From positions 744,001-808,000 of the forward strand of contig JAHBVY010000002.1 of assembly GCA_019637265.1 (NCBI GenBank): DNA of 64,000 bases. Direction: 5' to 3'. The notes under the pieces are model-generated. The model was not told the origin of the DNA and made no database searches. It saw nothing but the letters and a program-made list of their open reading frames with translations. The position numbers were made by a program, and so were the translations under genes. Positions 8,424 through 16,997 of this stretch are shown here, piece by piece (positions within the stretch are counted from its first letter, which is position 1; the number at the start of each line of letters is the position of its first letter). Source of the stretch: Polyangiaceae bacterium. Its GTDB lineage: Bacteria; Myxococcota_A; Polyangia; Polyangiales; Polyangiaceae.

Positions 8424-8765
8424 TCAGTTGACGGGGAAGGTGATCTTGCCCTGGAGCAAGAACGCGATCAGGAAGCCGAAGAGCACCAGCGACTCGATCA
8501 GCGCGAGCCCGAGGATCATGGGCGTCTGGATCTTGGGGGCGGCGCCGGGGTTACGGCTGATGCCCTCGAGCGCGGCGGCGGCGGCGCGCGCCTGACCCAG
8601 GGTGCCACCCAGCGCGGCCAAGCCGATGGCGAGGCCGGCGGCCAGGGCGAGCAGGCCCTTGGTATCCCACTCGTTGGAGGCGGCGCTCGCCTGAGCGAAA
8701 GCGCTCGTGCTGGTGAAGGTGGCGACGGTGGCAATGGCCAGGGCCAGCTTGTTCTTGGTGGACAT
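8424..8765 (-). CDS. atpE: ATP synthase Fo subunit c
   Basis: This 113-residue protein forms the proteolipid ring that carries ions through Fo. Helix 1 runs through [20 protein letters not shown], the polar loop is SRNPG, and helix 2 contains the ion-binding Glu in [10 protein letters not shown]. The N-terminal ~30 residues look like a cleavable signal peptide ending TSAFAQA, so the mature protein would be of ordinary size. A Gln in helix 1 aligns with the Na-ring Gln and Ser follows the Glu, but the usual Thr and Tyr are Leu and Phe, so the coupling ion is unclear. AAGGAG lies about 10 bases upstream. It follows atpB in the same direction after a 222-base gap. Confidence 0.9.
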   Translation of the reverse strand: MSTKNKLALAIATVATFTSTSAFAQASAASNEWDTKGLLALAAGLAIGLAALGGTLGQARAAAAALEGISRNPGAAPKIQTPMILGLALIESLVLFGFLIAFLLQGKITFPVN

Positions 8766-8987
8766 CGTTCAGGGTCTCCTTATGCGTCTCGAACGCGCGT
8801 GCGTGTAGTGCGTTTTGCTCGCGCTGGCCAACCGTTTTCTGGGAAAGGTGTGGCCGTTTGAATCTCGGGCGAAAGCCGCGCAGAGCGCGGGGTGAGGGGG
8901 GCTTAGTTGCAGGGCTCTTGGCTGCCTTTTGGCGCCGCGGGCGCGCCTGAGGCGCGGATGCAGCGCTCGGGACCGCGCGCTCGGTGC

Positions 8988-9758
8988 TCAGTGGTGCGCG
9001 TGCATGTCCTCGGTCGCGAGGCCAATGTAGATGGTGGTGAGCAAGGTGAAGACCAGCGTCTGCACCACCACCACGATGCAGCCGAGCAGCATGACGGGGA
9101 TGGGCACCAGGATGGCGACCAAGCCCGCGAAGGTGGTCAGCACCAGGTGATCGACAGCCATGTTGACCATCAGGCGCACCGCCAAGGTGATGGGCCGCAC
9201 ACAGAGCGAGATGATCTCGATCAAGAAGAGCAGCGGCGCTAACGCCAGCGAGGGCCCCGCCAGGTGCTTGATGTAGGCGCCGCCGTTCACCATCACGCCG
9301 TAGACGTTGAACGCCACGAACACGACCAGCGCCGTGCCCAGGGTGATGCTGAGGCTGCTGGTGGGCACCGGCATGCCGGGGATCAGCGCCAGCACGTTGG
9401 AGAAGAAGACGAAGCAGGCGCTGGTCGCGATGATGGGGAAGTAGCGCTTGGCGCGGTCGGCATCCATCACGCTCTTGGCGAGGTCATAGAAGTAGCCGAG
9501 GAAGGCCTCCATGAAGGTGCGCACGGTGAGCGTCTCGTCCGGCACCACCGCCTCTTCGATCTTGGTGAGGCGCGCCCTGACGTGCATGCCGACGAGCAGC
9601 AGCAGCACCGCCACGATGATGCTCGCGGTGATCGGCTCGAAGTCGTGCCAGCCGGGCTTGCGCTGACCCACCACCGTCTCCCCCAGCAGGGTGGCGTTGT
9701 GGGTGAGGTTGCCTTTGAACTGCTCGAGCAGCAGCGTCAGCCAAGAGTTATGGCCCAT
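8988..9758 (-). CDS. atpB: ATP synthase Fo subunit a
   Basis: This 256-residue polytopic membrane protein forms the ion half-channels next to the c-ring. The conserved helix carrying the essential Arg is visible as ITLAVRLMVNMAVDHLVL, preceded by FLIEIISLCVRP. A transmembrane helix at about residues 27-45 follows a periplasmic N-terminus. The C-terminus ends in a His-containing tail (EDMHAHH). It starts 6 bases after the atpI stop. Subunit b (atpF) and the F1 genes are not in this window. Confidence 0.92.
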   Translation of the reverse strand: MGHNSWLTLLLEQFKGNLTHNATLLGETVVGQRKPGWHDFEPITASIIVAVLLLLVGMHVRARLTKIEEAVVPDETLTVRTFMEAFLGYFYDLAKSVMDADRAKRYFPIIATSACFVFFSNVLALIPGMPVPTSSLSITLGTALVVFVAFNVYGVMVNGGAYIKHLAGPSLALAPLLFLIEIISLCVRPITLAVRLMVNMAVDHLVLTTFAGLVAILVPIPVMLLGCIVVVVQTLVFTLLTTIYIGLATEDMHAHH

Positions 9759-9764
9759 CTCGCC

Positions 9765-10157
9765 TCAGCTTCCTTCCTTGGCGCGCGCAGGCGGTGACCT
9801 GAACTGCCCTAATACGATCCCCAGCGGCAGCGCCCCGTAGCCCACCGCGAGCGACGGCACACTGACTACCCCCAAGTGGAGCAGCAGGTACACCCCGCCG
9901 AACAGCGCCGCGAACTTGAAGAGCGCGAGCAGCGCCACGGGGCGCGACGGCGCGTCCGGATCGAGCAAACCGCGCACCAGCCGAGCCAGCGCCCAGAGGT
10001 TCCCCGCGCCGAGCAGCGCGCCGATGCCCACGCTCACCCCCACGCGCCAACCGAACCAGGCGAAGCCACCGGCGCTCGCCGCCACGCCGAGCAACGTCAG
10101 CGCCCACATCACGTGGGTGAGGCCGCCTTGGCTATCGGGGTGGGCTGTGCTGGTCAT
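9765..10157 (-). CDS. atpI: ATP synthase subunit I-like membrane protein
   Basis: This encodes about 130 residues with four hydrophobic segments (for example VMWALTLLGVAASAGGFAWF and FAALFGGVYLLLHL) and a basic C-terminus. That layout and its place just ahead of atpB fit the ATP_synt_I family, which helps assemble the c-ring. I chose ATG 10157, which overlaps the atpZ end by 26 bases; an upstream start at 10193 adds a poorly conserved basic leader. It lies between atpZ and atpB in one operon. Confidence 0.75.
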   Translation of the reverse strand: MTSTAHPDSQGGLTHVMWALTLLGVAASAGGFAWFGWRVGVSVGIGALLGAGNLWALARLVRGLLDPDAPSRPVALLALFKFAALFGGVYLLLHLGVVSVPSLAVGYGALPLGIVLGQFRSPPARAKEGS

Positions 10158-10437
10158 GGTAGCGTTTGCGCGCTTCGCGCTCCTTGCGCTCAATCTCTTC
10201 TGCTTCTCGCGTCGCCTGCCGTGCGGTTCGGATCAAGGCGCGGACACCCGCCGCGAGCCCGATGCAAAGCCAGAAGCCCGTCATCCAGGGCTCGGTCCCG
10301 AGCCAACCATCCAGGGCCTGGCCAACCCAAAGCCCGAAGAGGATGCTGAGGACGAACTCCAGCCCGACGGTTCCGTAATTGCCGAGGGCTTTCCAATCTT
10401 GCTGCACAACGCCTGACAGGCGGCGGTCGCTTAGCAC
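10132..10437 (-). CDS. atpZ: AtpZ/AtpI-family Fo-associated membrane protein
   Basis: This 101-residue protein has two transmembrane helices (GLEFVLSILFGLWVGQALDG and TGFWLCIGLAAGVRALI) and a highly charged C-terminus. The GLEF...G...D pattern is typical of AtpZ, a small Mg/Ca-transport or assembly partner of Fo. It is the first gene of the leftward atpZ-atpI-atpB-atpE cluster. The 278 bases upstream separate it from a divergent outer-membrane gene and carry one copy of the dispersed GGGGGTTGG motif at 10555-10568. Confidence 0.75.
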   Translation of the reverse strand: MLSDRRLSGVVQQDWKALGNYGTVGLEFVLSILFGLWVGQALDGWLGTEPWMTGFWLCIGLAAGVRALIRTARQATREAEEIERKEREARKRYHDQHSPPR

Positions 10438-10715
10438 GCCCCTCTAGCCAGGGTCAACGCACGTTTCGACGCGCACCATCGACCCTCCAATCAGCGAGCG
10501 GGGTAGCTCCCAACAGTTCAGTGTTCTGGTGAAGAGCAGCGTTCGCCTCCCCGGATTTTGGGGGTTGGTCCCGCTGCTAGCCAGCGAGCGGCGCCGCAGT
10601 CACCGGGCGCACCGCGAGCATGAGGCGCCGCGAGCGCGCGACGGCCTCACGTGAGGCTGCTTGGCACCAGGCGCGTCACACCAGCACGACCGGCTCCCAG
10701 TGGTATCCTCGAACC

Positions 10716-11687
10716 ATGAAGCGGGTAGCCGTTCGTGCCGTGCTCCCCCTCGCTTGGGGGCTCTGGGTGATACCGAGCGTCGCGCTCGCGGAGAAGCCCC
10801 CCGCGCCCCTCGAAGATCCGCTGGTGCGCCCGATGTGGAACACCGCGCAGGCGACGCCACCTCCCGCGCCCGAGCCGGCGCTGCCTCCCCACTACTACGT
10901 GGACGCTGATGAGCCCGACGAGGCCTCGTCAGCTGCACCGACCAACACCCCGGCGTCCGATGCGGGCGCGCCCCCAGAGCCGCCCCCGCCGATGCGGGTG
11001 TACGAGCCGCCGCCCCCTTACGTCTACGAGCCACCGCCGCCGCTCAGGCCACGTCACGTGGCGCCCGAATACTCGCTGTGGGTCGGTGGTCGCATCGGCA
11101 GCTTCCATCCGTTCGGTAACGCGTGGGGTGAGTGCACCGTGGTGGAGCGGAGCGGCGTGTGCCTGAAGACCCGCGGCGTCCCTTGGAGCGACTACGCAGC
11201 CAGCGGGATGATGGGGGAGCTCGACATCGGCGCGCGCCTCGGGCGGCGCCACGTTTTGTTCTTCGGCTGGGAGCGCGCGAGCCTCGGGCCGGGCGCGCTG
11301 GAGCTCGAGGGGAGCGGCGTTTCCCAGCGCGGGGAGACGGATTTCTTCGGGGTGGGGCTGCGCTTCTCGTCGAACCCGAACAGCGTCGGCCTGCTGATCG
11401 AGATCATGGTGGGCGCGCGGCGCTTCCGCGTCGCTTGGGATGACGGCAGCGAGCTGTTGCTCGAGAACGCGCCGTTCGAGTCCCGCATCGGGATCGGCGC
11501 GGACATCCGCCTCTCCAAGCTGTTCAGCCTCACGCCGCTGATCACCCTGGGGGGTGGTCAGTTCGGAGACGTGACCTTCTACGACGCCGCGTCGGACACC
11601 CACACGGAGCCGAGCGATCTCCCCACCAGCCACGCCTGGGTGACGCTCCAAGTGGGCGCGCACTTCGACCTGTTCGGCTCGTACTAG
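10716..11687 (+). CDS. Outer-membrane beta-barrel-like protein with proline-rich N-terminus
   Basis: This 323-residue exported protein has a signal peptide of about 25 residues ending SVALA. A Pro-rich segment with Tyr-Glu-Pro-Pro repeats spans residues ~85-112. The C-terminal ~200 residues alternate polar and hydrophobic positions and Gly-rich turns (YSLWVGGRIGSFHPF, GELDIGARLGRRHVLFFGWE, WVTLQVGAHFDLFGSY), ending in an aromatic as outer-membrane strands often do. The proline stretch may span or bind peptidoglycan, which is inference. I chose ATG 10716 because it starts the signal peptide. It converges on the histidine kinase at 11706. No specific family was recognised. Confidence 0.7.
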   Translation: MKRVAVRAVLPLAWGLWVIPSVALAEKPPAPLEDPLVRPMWNTAQATPPPAPEPALPPHYYVDADEPDEASSAAPTNTPASDAGAPPEPPPPMRVYEPPPPYVYEPPPPLRPRHVAPEYSLWVGGRIGSFHPFGNAWGECTVVERSGVCLKTRGVPWSDYAASGMMGELDIGARLGRRHVLFFGWERASLGPGALELEGSGVSQRGETDFFGVGLRFSSNPNSVGLLIEIMVGARRFRVAWDDGSELLLENAPFESRIGIGADIRLSKLFSLTPLITLGGGQFGDVTFYDAASDTHTEPSDLPTSHAWVTLQVGAHFDLFGSY

Positions 11688-11689
11688 AG

Positions 11690-11730
11690 AGCGCCGGAGC
11701 AACCTTCAGGTCACGGGCTCGTCCGGCGCT
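11690..11730. terminator. Inverted repeat between convergent genes
   Basis: AGCGCCGGA (11690-11698) pairs perfectly with TCCGGCGCT (11722-11730) across a 23-base loop. It lies 2 bases after the stop of the plus-strand gene and reaches into the 3' end of the opposing kinase gene. It lacks a T-tract, so a shared terminator role is only plausible. Confidence 0.35.
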
Positions 11731-13352
11731 GGTGGCAGGGAGATCACGAAGCGCGCGCCCGAGGGCGAGCGCTGCTCCACGCGGATGGTCCCGCCGTGGG
11801 CCTCGATGATCTGCCGCGTGATGGGGAGCCCCAGGCCGGTGCCCTGACGTTTGGTGGAGAAGAACGGCTCGAAGAGCCGCGCGCGCACCTCCTCATCGAT
11901 GCCCTCCCCGTCATCCTCGATGACCAACTCCACCCAGGTGGGCGTGGGCTCCTCCTGCGCCTCGATCTCCTCCTCCGCCTCCAGCGGCTCACCGCGCTGC
12001 ACGCGGACCCACAGGTGGCCACCCTCGGGCAGCGCGTCGGCGGCGTTCCGCACCAGGTTGAACAGCACCTGCCGGATCTGCCCTTCGTCCAGCATCACCA
12101 TCGGGAGCCCTGGCTCGCGCTCGCTCTCGAGCTCGATGCCGCTTCGTTCTAGCTCCTTACGAATGAAGCCGAGCGCCTCCGTGACCACGTCGTCCAGGCT
12201 CTCGCGCGCCAGCTCCGCCTTGCGCTGGCGCGCCACGGACAGGTACTGCTCGCTCAGCGCCGTGAGCCGCTCCACCTCCCCCCGGATGGCTCGTAAGAGC
12301 GCCTGACTCTCCTCCCCCGCGCCCACCAGCTCCTCCTCCAAGAGCTCGATGTTCAAGCCGATGGAGGAGAGCGGGTTACGGATCTCGTGGGTGACGAGCG
12401 CGGCCATCTTCCCGATCGTGGCGAGCCGCTCGCTGCTCACCAGCTGCTCGTTGGCGCGCGCGATCGCCTGCACCATGTTCTCGAAGGTCTGCGCCAGCTC
12501 GCCTATCTCGTCGCCGGAGGCGGCGACCAGGCGCGGCGTCAAGTCACCGTCGGCCACCGCCTTGGCCCGCGCCGTGACCTCGCCGAGCGGGCGCAGCACG
12601 CGCCGGGCGTAGAGCGCCGCGCCCAGCCCCACCAAGAGCGAGAAGGCCCCGAGGCCAAAAGCCAGCGCCAAGGCCACCCGCTCCCGCGCCCGCGCGGTGT
12701 CGAGCAGCGAGTCCACGTTGCGCTCGGCGCGCGTCTGCAAGTCGCTCAGCCGGCGCTTGCCCTGGCTGCCGCGCGTCACCAGGGAGTCCCGCAGGGCCTC
12801 CGCGCGCGCGGCGTCGCCGCGACCGAGGCTCTCGAACAGCTGCGCCAGCTCCTCTTTGTCGGGCGCGAGCGAGCGCTCTATCTCCGTGGCCTCCTGAGAG
12901 AGCCGCTCGCCTATTTTCCTTACGGAATCATCCTCCGACGAGGTGAAGGCCAAGGACAGCGCCTGCCTCACGCCCCCGAAGGCCTTGGGGCGCCCCACCT
13001 TCAGCGTCGTCTCGAACCACACCCGTTTGTCCACGGGGTTGCTGGCGCTGGTGATGTGGTTCAGCTGCACGTTCCAGCTGTCCTGACCGTGCACGGCGTC
13101 GCGCAAGGCCAAGGTGAGCGGCAGGTACCCGGTGCGGATCAGCTCCGCGTCGCGCGCGGCGCGCCGCTGCGCCACCACCCCCCAGCCCGTCACCAAGGTG
13201 AGCGCCACCGTAACCAGCGTGTAGGAGAGCAGCACCCGGGTGGCGACCGAGCGCCGCACCCCCGCACGGCGCTTCGCGAGCCGCGGCGCAGGCGAGGTGA
13301 TCCGCGTCACTGACGATCGGCTAGCGCGCTGCTGCTCCACGTTCCCGCTCAC
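11706..13352 (-). CDS. Membrane sensor histidine kinase (HAMP, HisKA, HATPase)
   Basis: This 548-residue kinase has transmembrane helices at about residues 40-62 and 230-255 enclosing a helical sensor region, then a HAMP linker (RRVLRPLGEVTARAKAVADG). The dimerisation/phosphoacceptor motif is LVTHEIRNPLSSIG. The ATP-binding boxes are NLVRNAADA (N), DDGEGI (G1), FEPFFSTK (F) and GTGLGL (G2). An acidic insertion (EAEEEIEAQEEPTPT) lies between the N and G1 boxes. No response regulator gene is adjacent, so its partner is encoded elsewhere. It converges with the outer-membrane gene and is followed, in the same direction, by no other gene before 11687. Confidence 0.9.
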   Translation of the reverse strand: MSGNVEQQRASRSSVTRITSPAPRLAKRRAGVRRSVATRVLLSYTLVTVALTLVTGWGVVAQRRAARDAELIRTGYLPLTLALRDAVHGQDSWNVQLNHITSASNPVDKRVWFETTLKVGRPKAFGGVRQALSLAFTSSEDDSVRKIGERLSQEATEIERSLAPDKEELAQLFESLGRGDAARAEALRDSLVTRGSQGKRRLSDLQTRAERNVDSLLDTARARERVALALAFGLGAFSLLVGLGAALYARRVLRPLGEVTARAKAVADGDLTPRLVAASGDEIGELAQTFENMVQAIARANEQLVSSERLATIGKMAALVTHEIRNPLSSIGLNIELLEEELVGAGEESQALLRAIRGEVERLTALSEQYLSVARQRKAELARESLDDVVTEALGFIRKELERSGIELESEREPGLPMVMLDEGQIRQVLFNLVRNAADALPEGGHLWVRVQRGEPLEAEEEIEAQEEPTPTWVELVIEDDGEGIDEEVRARLFEPFFSTKRQGTGLGLPITRQIIEAHGGTIRVEQRSPSGARFVISLPPAPDEPVT

Positions 13353-13412
13353 TCGACCGAAGGGCGCCGCGAGGCGCTAGAGGACTGCGACGCGAACCGC
13401 AAGTCATTCGCT

Positions 13413-14504
13413 TCACTGACCCTGGGTGGGGAGAGGACGTCCAGCGGGAAGACCTTGAGCCACCAGCTCGACCAGATCGACCACCGCGGCGCCACTCGCG
13501 CGAAACCGCCTCACGCTCGAGGCGCAAGCCGTGACCACCGTGCCCCCACCGAGCCGCTCATGATCCCCGAGCCGCGCCTCGGCGATCCCGCGCGAAGCCT
13601 CCGGCATCGTGATCGGGAGCAGGCCGCCCGCTCCGGAGCAGACGGCGGCCTCACGCGCGCGACTGAACTCCAGCGGCGGCCGTCCGGTGAGGCGCGTCAA
13701 GATCGCGCGCGGCTCGTCGTACACCCCGAGCCCCCGCCCCAAACGGCAGGGGTCGTGCCAGCGCCACACGCCCGTCGCCAAGGCGGGCACCGGCGTGAGC
13801 TCCGCCAAGCGCTCGGCGACCAGCTCCACCACGGTGAGCGCACCGGCCGCACGCAGCGCGCTCGTCATGCAGCCAGGGTCGAGCACGATCACACGAAGAC
13901 CTGCGGCTTCACTGAGCAGCGCGGCCTCCGCCGCGTCGGCCTCCGCTCGCATGCCCACGCCCCGCTCCACCTCACCGCCCGAGGCATGAAGTAAGCGCAC
14001 CGGACCAAGCAAGCGACTCACCACCGCGATCGCGGCGCGCGCGGCGTCGAGCTCGCGCGTGAGGTACGCGGTGCCCAAGAGCAGCGCGGTGCGCGCGCCC
14101 GGGTCCACCCCCTCGCGCTCCGCCAGCGCCCGCAGCCCCGCTGCGCGACGCGCCGCGACCTCCTCGAGATCGATCCGCTCGGCGGCCTCATGACCGAAGC
14201 CGGCGGCGCGCACCGCCGCGCGCGCCTCGAGCAAAGTGAGCGCGACGGGGTTCTTGTGATCGCAGCGCGCCTGACAAGCGAGGCAGCCGGTGCAGGCGAA
14301 GGCGCTCGCCGCCACGCTCTCGGAGAGCGGCACGCTGCCCCGCGCGGCGAACCACGCGAGGCTCATCTTCCCCCAGGGGGTCAGCGTCTCGCTGGCCTCC
14401 ACGTCGGCCACGGGGCACGCCGCGCGGCACAGCTTGGGGCAGTAGGCGCAGGTGGTCAGCTCCGCCTCGCGGCGCGGGAGCAGCGGGAGCCTCACGCTAG
14501 TCAT
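13413..14504 (-). CDS. (Fe-S)-binding oxidoreductase, GlcF/HdrD-like
   Basis: This 363-residue protein carries two 4Fe-4S motifs near the N-terminus (CAYCPKLCRAACPV and CTGCLACQARCDHKNP). Further Cys-rich sites follow: DPGCMTSAL and the pair HDPCRLGRG...CSGAGG, which resemble CCG-domain cluster ligands. Such proteins transfer electrons in glycolate, lactate or heterodisulfide-type oxidoreductases. No flavin-dehydrogenase subunit is adjacent, so the substrate is unknown. Its ATG at 14502-14504 overlaps the end of the upstream histidine kinase by 8 bases, so the two are translationally coupled. The Fe-S protein may therefore be part of, or sensed by, that signalling unit, which is inference. 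Confidence 0.8.
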   Translation of the reverse strand: MTSVRLPLLPRREAELTTCAYCPKLCRAACPVADVEASETLTPWGKMSLAWFAARGSVPLSESVAASAFACTGCLACQARCDHKNPVALTLLEARAAVRAAGFGHEAAERIDLEEVAARRAAGLRALAEREGVDPGARTALLLGTAYLTRELDAARAAIAVVSRLLGPVRLLHASGGEVERGVGMRAEADAAEAALLSEAAGLRVIVLDPGCMTSALRAAGALTVVELVAERLAELTPVPALATGVWRWHDPCRLGRGLGVYDEPRAILTRLTGRPPLEFSRAREAAVCSGAGGLLPITMPEASRGIAEARLGDHERLGGGTVVTACASSVRRFRASGAAVVDLVELVAQGLPAGRPLPTQGQ

Positions 14505-16461
14505 GTCGCTTCTGTCCCAGCTTAGCCCGAGCGCCTCGTGGTGCCCGTGGCTCCTGAGGCCGCTCAGGGCCCATCAAGGGGAGGCGCAGGGTGAAGCAGG
14601 CGCCGTGAGGCGACGACTCCACCTCCACCACGCCATCGTGCTCCGACGCGATCTTCTTCACGATCGCGAGCCCGAGCCCCGTGCCGCCCGCCTTGCCCAC
14701 CGTCGCGAACGAGCGGAACAGGCGCCCCTCCATCTCGGGCGGGATGCCTGGGCCGGTGTCCGCGACGCGGATCACCAAGTCGCAGGTCTCGCCGTTTCGA
14801 CAAGGCTCCGGCGGCGCCTTGGGGCGCGCTGGTTTGGGCGCCTTGCGCGGGCGCGGGCGCGCCTTCACGGGCTCGCTCTTCGCCGAGATGGTCAGCTTCC
14901 CTCCGCGACTACCCATCGCCTCCACCGCGTTGCGCGTCAGGTTGTGGATCGCGCGCAGCACGCGGCCTTCATCGAAGCGCGCGACCAGCTTGTCGTCGAC
15001 GTCGAGCTGGAGCTCCACCGGGCGGCCCTCCAGCTCGAGCCGGAGCTGCGCGGCCAGCTCCGCGAAGAACTTGTGAAGGTAAACCTTCCTTACGAATACC
15101 CGACGCTCGCCGCGCGCGAACTCGAGCACCTCACGCTGCATGCTCGTCAGCATATCGAACTGCTTGAGCACCGCGTCGGCGTACTCGGCGCGCTTCTCGC
15201 GATCGTCCTCCCCCTCCATCAGCTGGACGTAGCCGCTGATCACGGTCATGGGCGTCTTGAAGTCGTGGATGATGCCGGAGAGCAGCCGGCCGATGGTGGT
15301 GAGGCGGTTGCTCTGCTCGCGCGCCTCGCTCACCTTGAACAGGCGCACCGCGGTGGCGACGTTGGCGCTCGCCAGCTTGAGCAGCGAGACGTCGTCATCA
15401 CCGAAGCCCCGCTCGAGCTGCTTGCTGAACAGCCCCATCGCGCCCAAGGGGCCGCCGTCCCCCTCCAGCTCGATGGCGATGGCGCTCTCCACCTCGAAGG
15501 GGAAGCTGCCCTCCACCCGCGGGCTGAAGGCCGCGTGCCGCGCGGCGCGCGTGACCTTGAGCACGCTCCCGAGCCCCATCGCCGCCGCGAGGAAGCCCTC
15601 CCCCGACTTCACGCCGAGGCGGAGGATGTCGCTGCTGGCGTGGGTGTCGAGCACGTACTCCACCAAGTCGCCGCTGTCCTCGTCCGCCACCAAGAGCGCG
15701 GCGCCGCGCGCGTCGCTCGCGCGCGCGATCTCGAGCAGAGAGGCGCGCGCCAAGTCTTCGATGGTGGCGGCGCGCGCCGTGGCGTGCTCGAGGTCGAACA
15801 AGAGCGACAGATCACGCACGCCGCGCTCGAGCTGATCCTTCGCCTCCATCAGCTGGTGGTTCTTCTGGATCAGCGACAAGAAGAGGCGGCTGTTGTCGAT
15901 CGCCACCGCAGCCTGGGTGCTGAGGGCGCTCAAGATCGCCTCGTCCTCACCATCGAACTCACGCGGCTCGGCGGCTTTGCGCCCCGGCTCTGGCTGCTTG
16001 TTCAACACCTGAATCACGCCGATGGTGCGGCTCAGGTGGTTCTTGAGCGGCACCGCGAGGATGCTGGTGGTTCGGAACCCTGTCAGGATGTCCCAATCGC
16101 GCTCGAAGCGCGGATCTTGGTAAGCGTCGTTGACGCGGATCGGCTGCCCCGTCTCCGCCACCACCCCGGCGATCCCCTGGCCCACCTTCACGCGGATACT
16201 CCGCACCTCGGAGCCCACCATGATGCGGCTCACGAGCTCGCCCCGCGCGTCGTCCAGCAAGTACAAAGTAGCGCGGTCCGCCTCGAGCAGCTCGGTCACC
16301 TTCGCCAAGATGAGCTCGAGCAGCTCGTCGAGCTCCACGGTGGTGCCGAGGGCGCGCCCCACCTCGCGCAGCGCGCGCGACACCCGCTGCTCCCGCGCGA
16401 GCGCGACCTTCAGCTCCGCCATCTGCGGGTCTGGAGCCGAGGTTCGAGGGCGGGAGACCAT
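14497..16461 (-). CDS. Cytoplasmic sensor histidine kinase with two GAF domains
   Basis: This kinase has no membrane helices. An N-terminal helix leads to a GAF domain (about residues 35-195, with VGQGIAGVVAETGQPIRVND and SILAVPL) and a second, more divergent GAF (about 215-375). The phosphoacceptor motif is GIIHDFKTPMTVISGY; the ATPase boxes are NLTRNAVEA, ADTGPGIP and GTGLGL. Between the N and G1 boxes sits an unusual ~30-residue insertion rich in Pro, Arg and Lys (within VKARPRPRKAPKPARPKAP) followed by two Cys (CRNGETC). I chose ATG 16461; a GTG at 16476 is also in frame. It is the first gene of a two-gene operon with the overlapping Fe-S protein. Confidence 0.87.
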   Translation of the reverse strand: MVSRPRTSAPDPQMAELKVALAREQRVSRALREVGRALGTTVELDELLELILAKVTELLEADRATLYLLDDARGELVSRIMVGSEVRSIRVKVGQGIAGVVAETGQPIRVNDAYQDPRFERDWDILTGFRTTSILAVPLKNHLSRTIGVIQVLNKQPEPGRKAAEPREFDGEDEAILSALSTQAAVAIDNSRLFLSLIQKNHQLMEAKDQLERGVRDLSLLFDLEHATARAATIEDLARASLLEIARASDARGAALLVADEDSGDLVEYVLDTHASSDILRLGVKSGEGFLAAAMGLGSVLKVTRAARHAAFSPRVEGSFPFEVESAIAIELEGDGGPLGAMGLFSKQLERGFGDDDVSLLKLASANVATAVRLFKVSEAREQSNRLTTIGRLLSGIIHDFKTPMTVISGYVQLMEGEDDREKRAEYADAVLKQFDMLTSMQREVLEFARGERRVFVRKVYLHKFFAELAAQLRLELEGRPVELQLDVDDKLVARFDEGRVLRAIHNLTRNAVEAMGSRGGKLTISAKSEPVKARPRPRKAPKPARPKAPPEPCRNGETCDLVIRVADTGPGIPPEMEGRLFRSFATVGKAGGTGLGLAIVKKIASEHDGVVEVESSPHGACFTLRLPLMGPERPQEPRAPRGARAKLGQKRHD

Positions 16462-16602
16462 CGCGATCCCGATCACACCACGGAAGGCAGCCGCGGGTCC
16501 ACGGAGGCCAGCGTGGTAGGCATGGTTTTTGTTTAGGTAAGAGGTGCGCGCGGCGCGGGCCTCCCGACGCCTGTGGCGCCGCCCGCGAACGGCACGTCGC
16601 TA

Positions 16603-16620
16603 CCAACCCCCAAAAAAACC
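16603..16620. repeat. Copy of the dispersed C5/A-run motif
   Basis: CCAACCCCCAAAAAAACC lies in the divergent gap between the GAF histidine kinase and acylphosphatase. On the minus strand it reads as a T-run followed by GGGGGTTGG. Confidence 0.5.
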
Positions 16621-16718
16621 AGCGTCTGAACCTCAGGCGCGTCACGAAGTCCAGTGGGTGACGCTCCCAAGTGCCGTGTTGCCAGGTGCCGGTGCGTCAG
16701 CTACCAACCCCGGGAGGT

Positions 16719-16997
16719 ATGGCTCTGAAGCAACTCCACTTGGTGGTCCGCGGGCGCGTTCAAGGCGTGTACTTCAGAGCGTCCACGCAGCGTGAGGCGC
16801 GGCGCCTGGGCCTCGGCGGCTGGGTGAAGAACCGGGTCGACGGCAGCATCGAGATCCTCGCGGAGGGCGAGGAGATCGCGATCCGGGAGCTGTTCGGTTG
16901 GGCGCAGAAGGGGCCCACCGCGGCGCGGGTGGAGCGCGTGGACACTCGCTGGCGCAGCTTCACTGGTGAGTTCTCTGACTTTCGCATCGTGACTTGA
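16719..16997 (+). CDS. acyP: Acylphosphatase
   Basis: This 92-residue protein hydrolyses acyl phosphates. It shows the family motif GRVQGVYFRAST (phosphate loop with catalytic Arg) and GWVKNRVDGSIEI with the catalytic Asn. Its length is typical. I chose ATG 16719, preceded closely by GGGAGG; the spacing is short, and a start at 16671 would add 16 residues not typical of the family. Its stop overlaps the TTG start of the next gene, so translation is probably coupled. Confidence 0.9.
   Translation: MALKQLHLVVRGRVQGVYFRASTQREARRLGLGGWVKNRVDGSIEILAEGEEIAIRELFGWAQKGPTAARVERVDTRWRSFTGEFSDFRIVT

Noticed and set aside
14452..16536. 694-codon plus-strand frame over the GAF kinase
   Set aside because: Antisense shadow of a well-supported histidine kinase; no ribosome-binding site and no domain.
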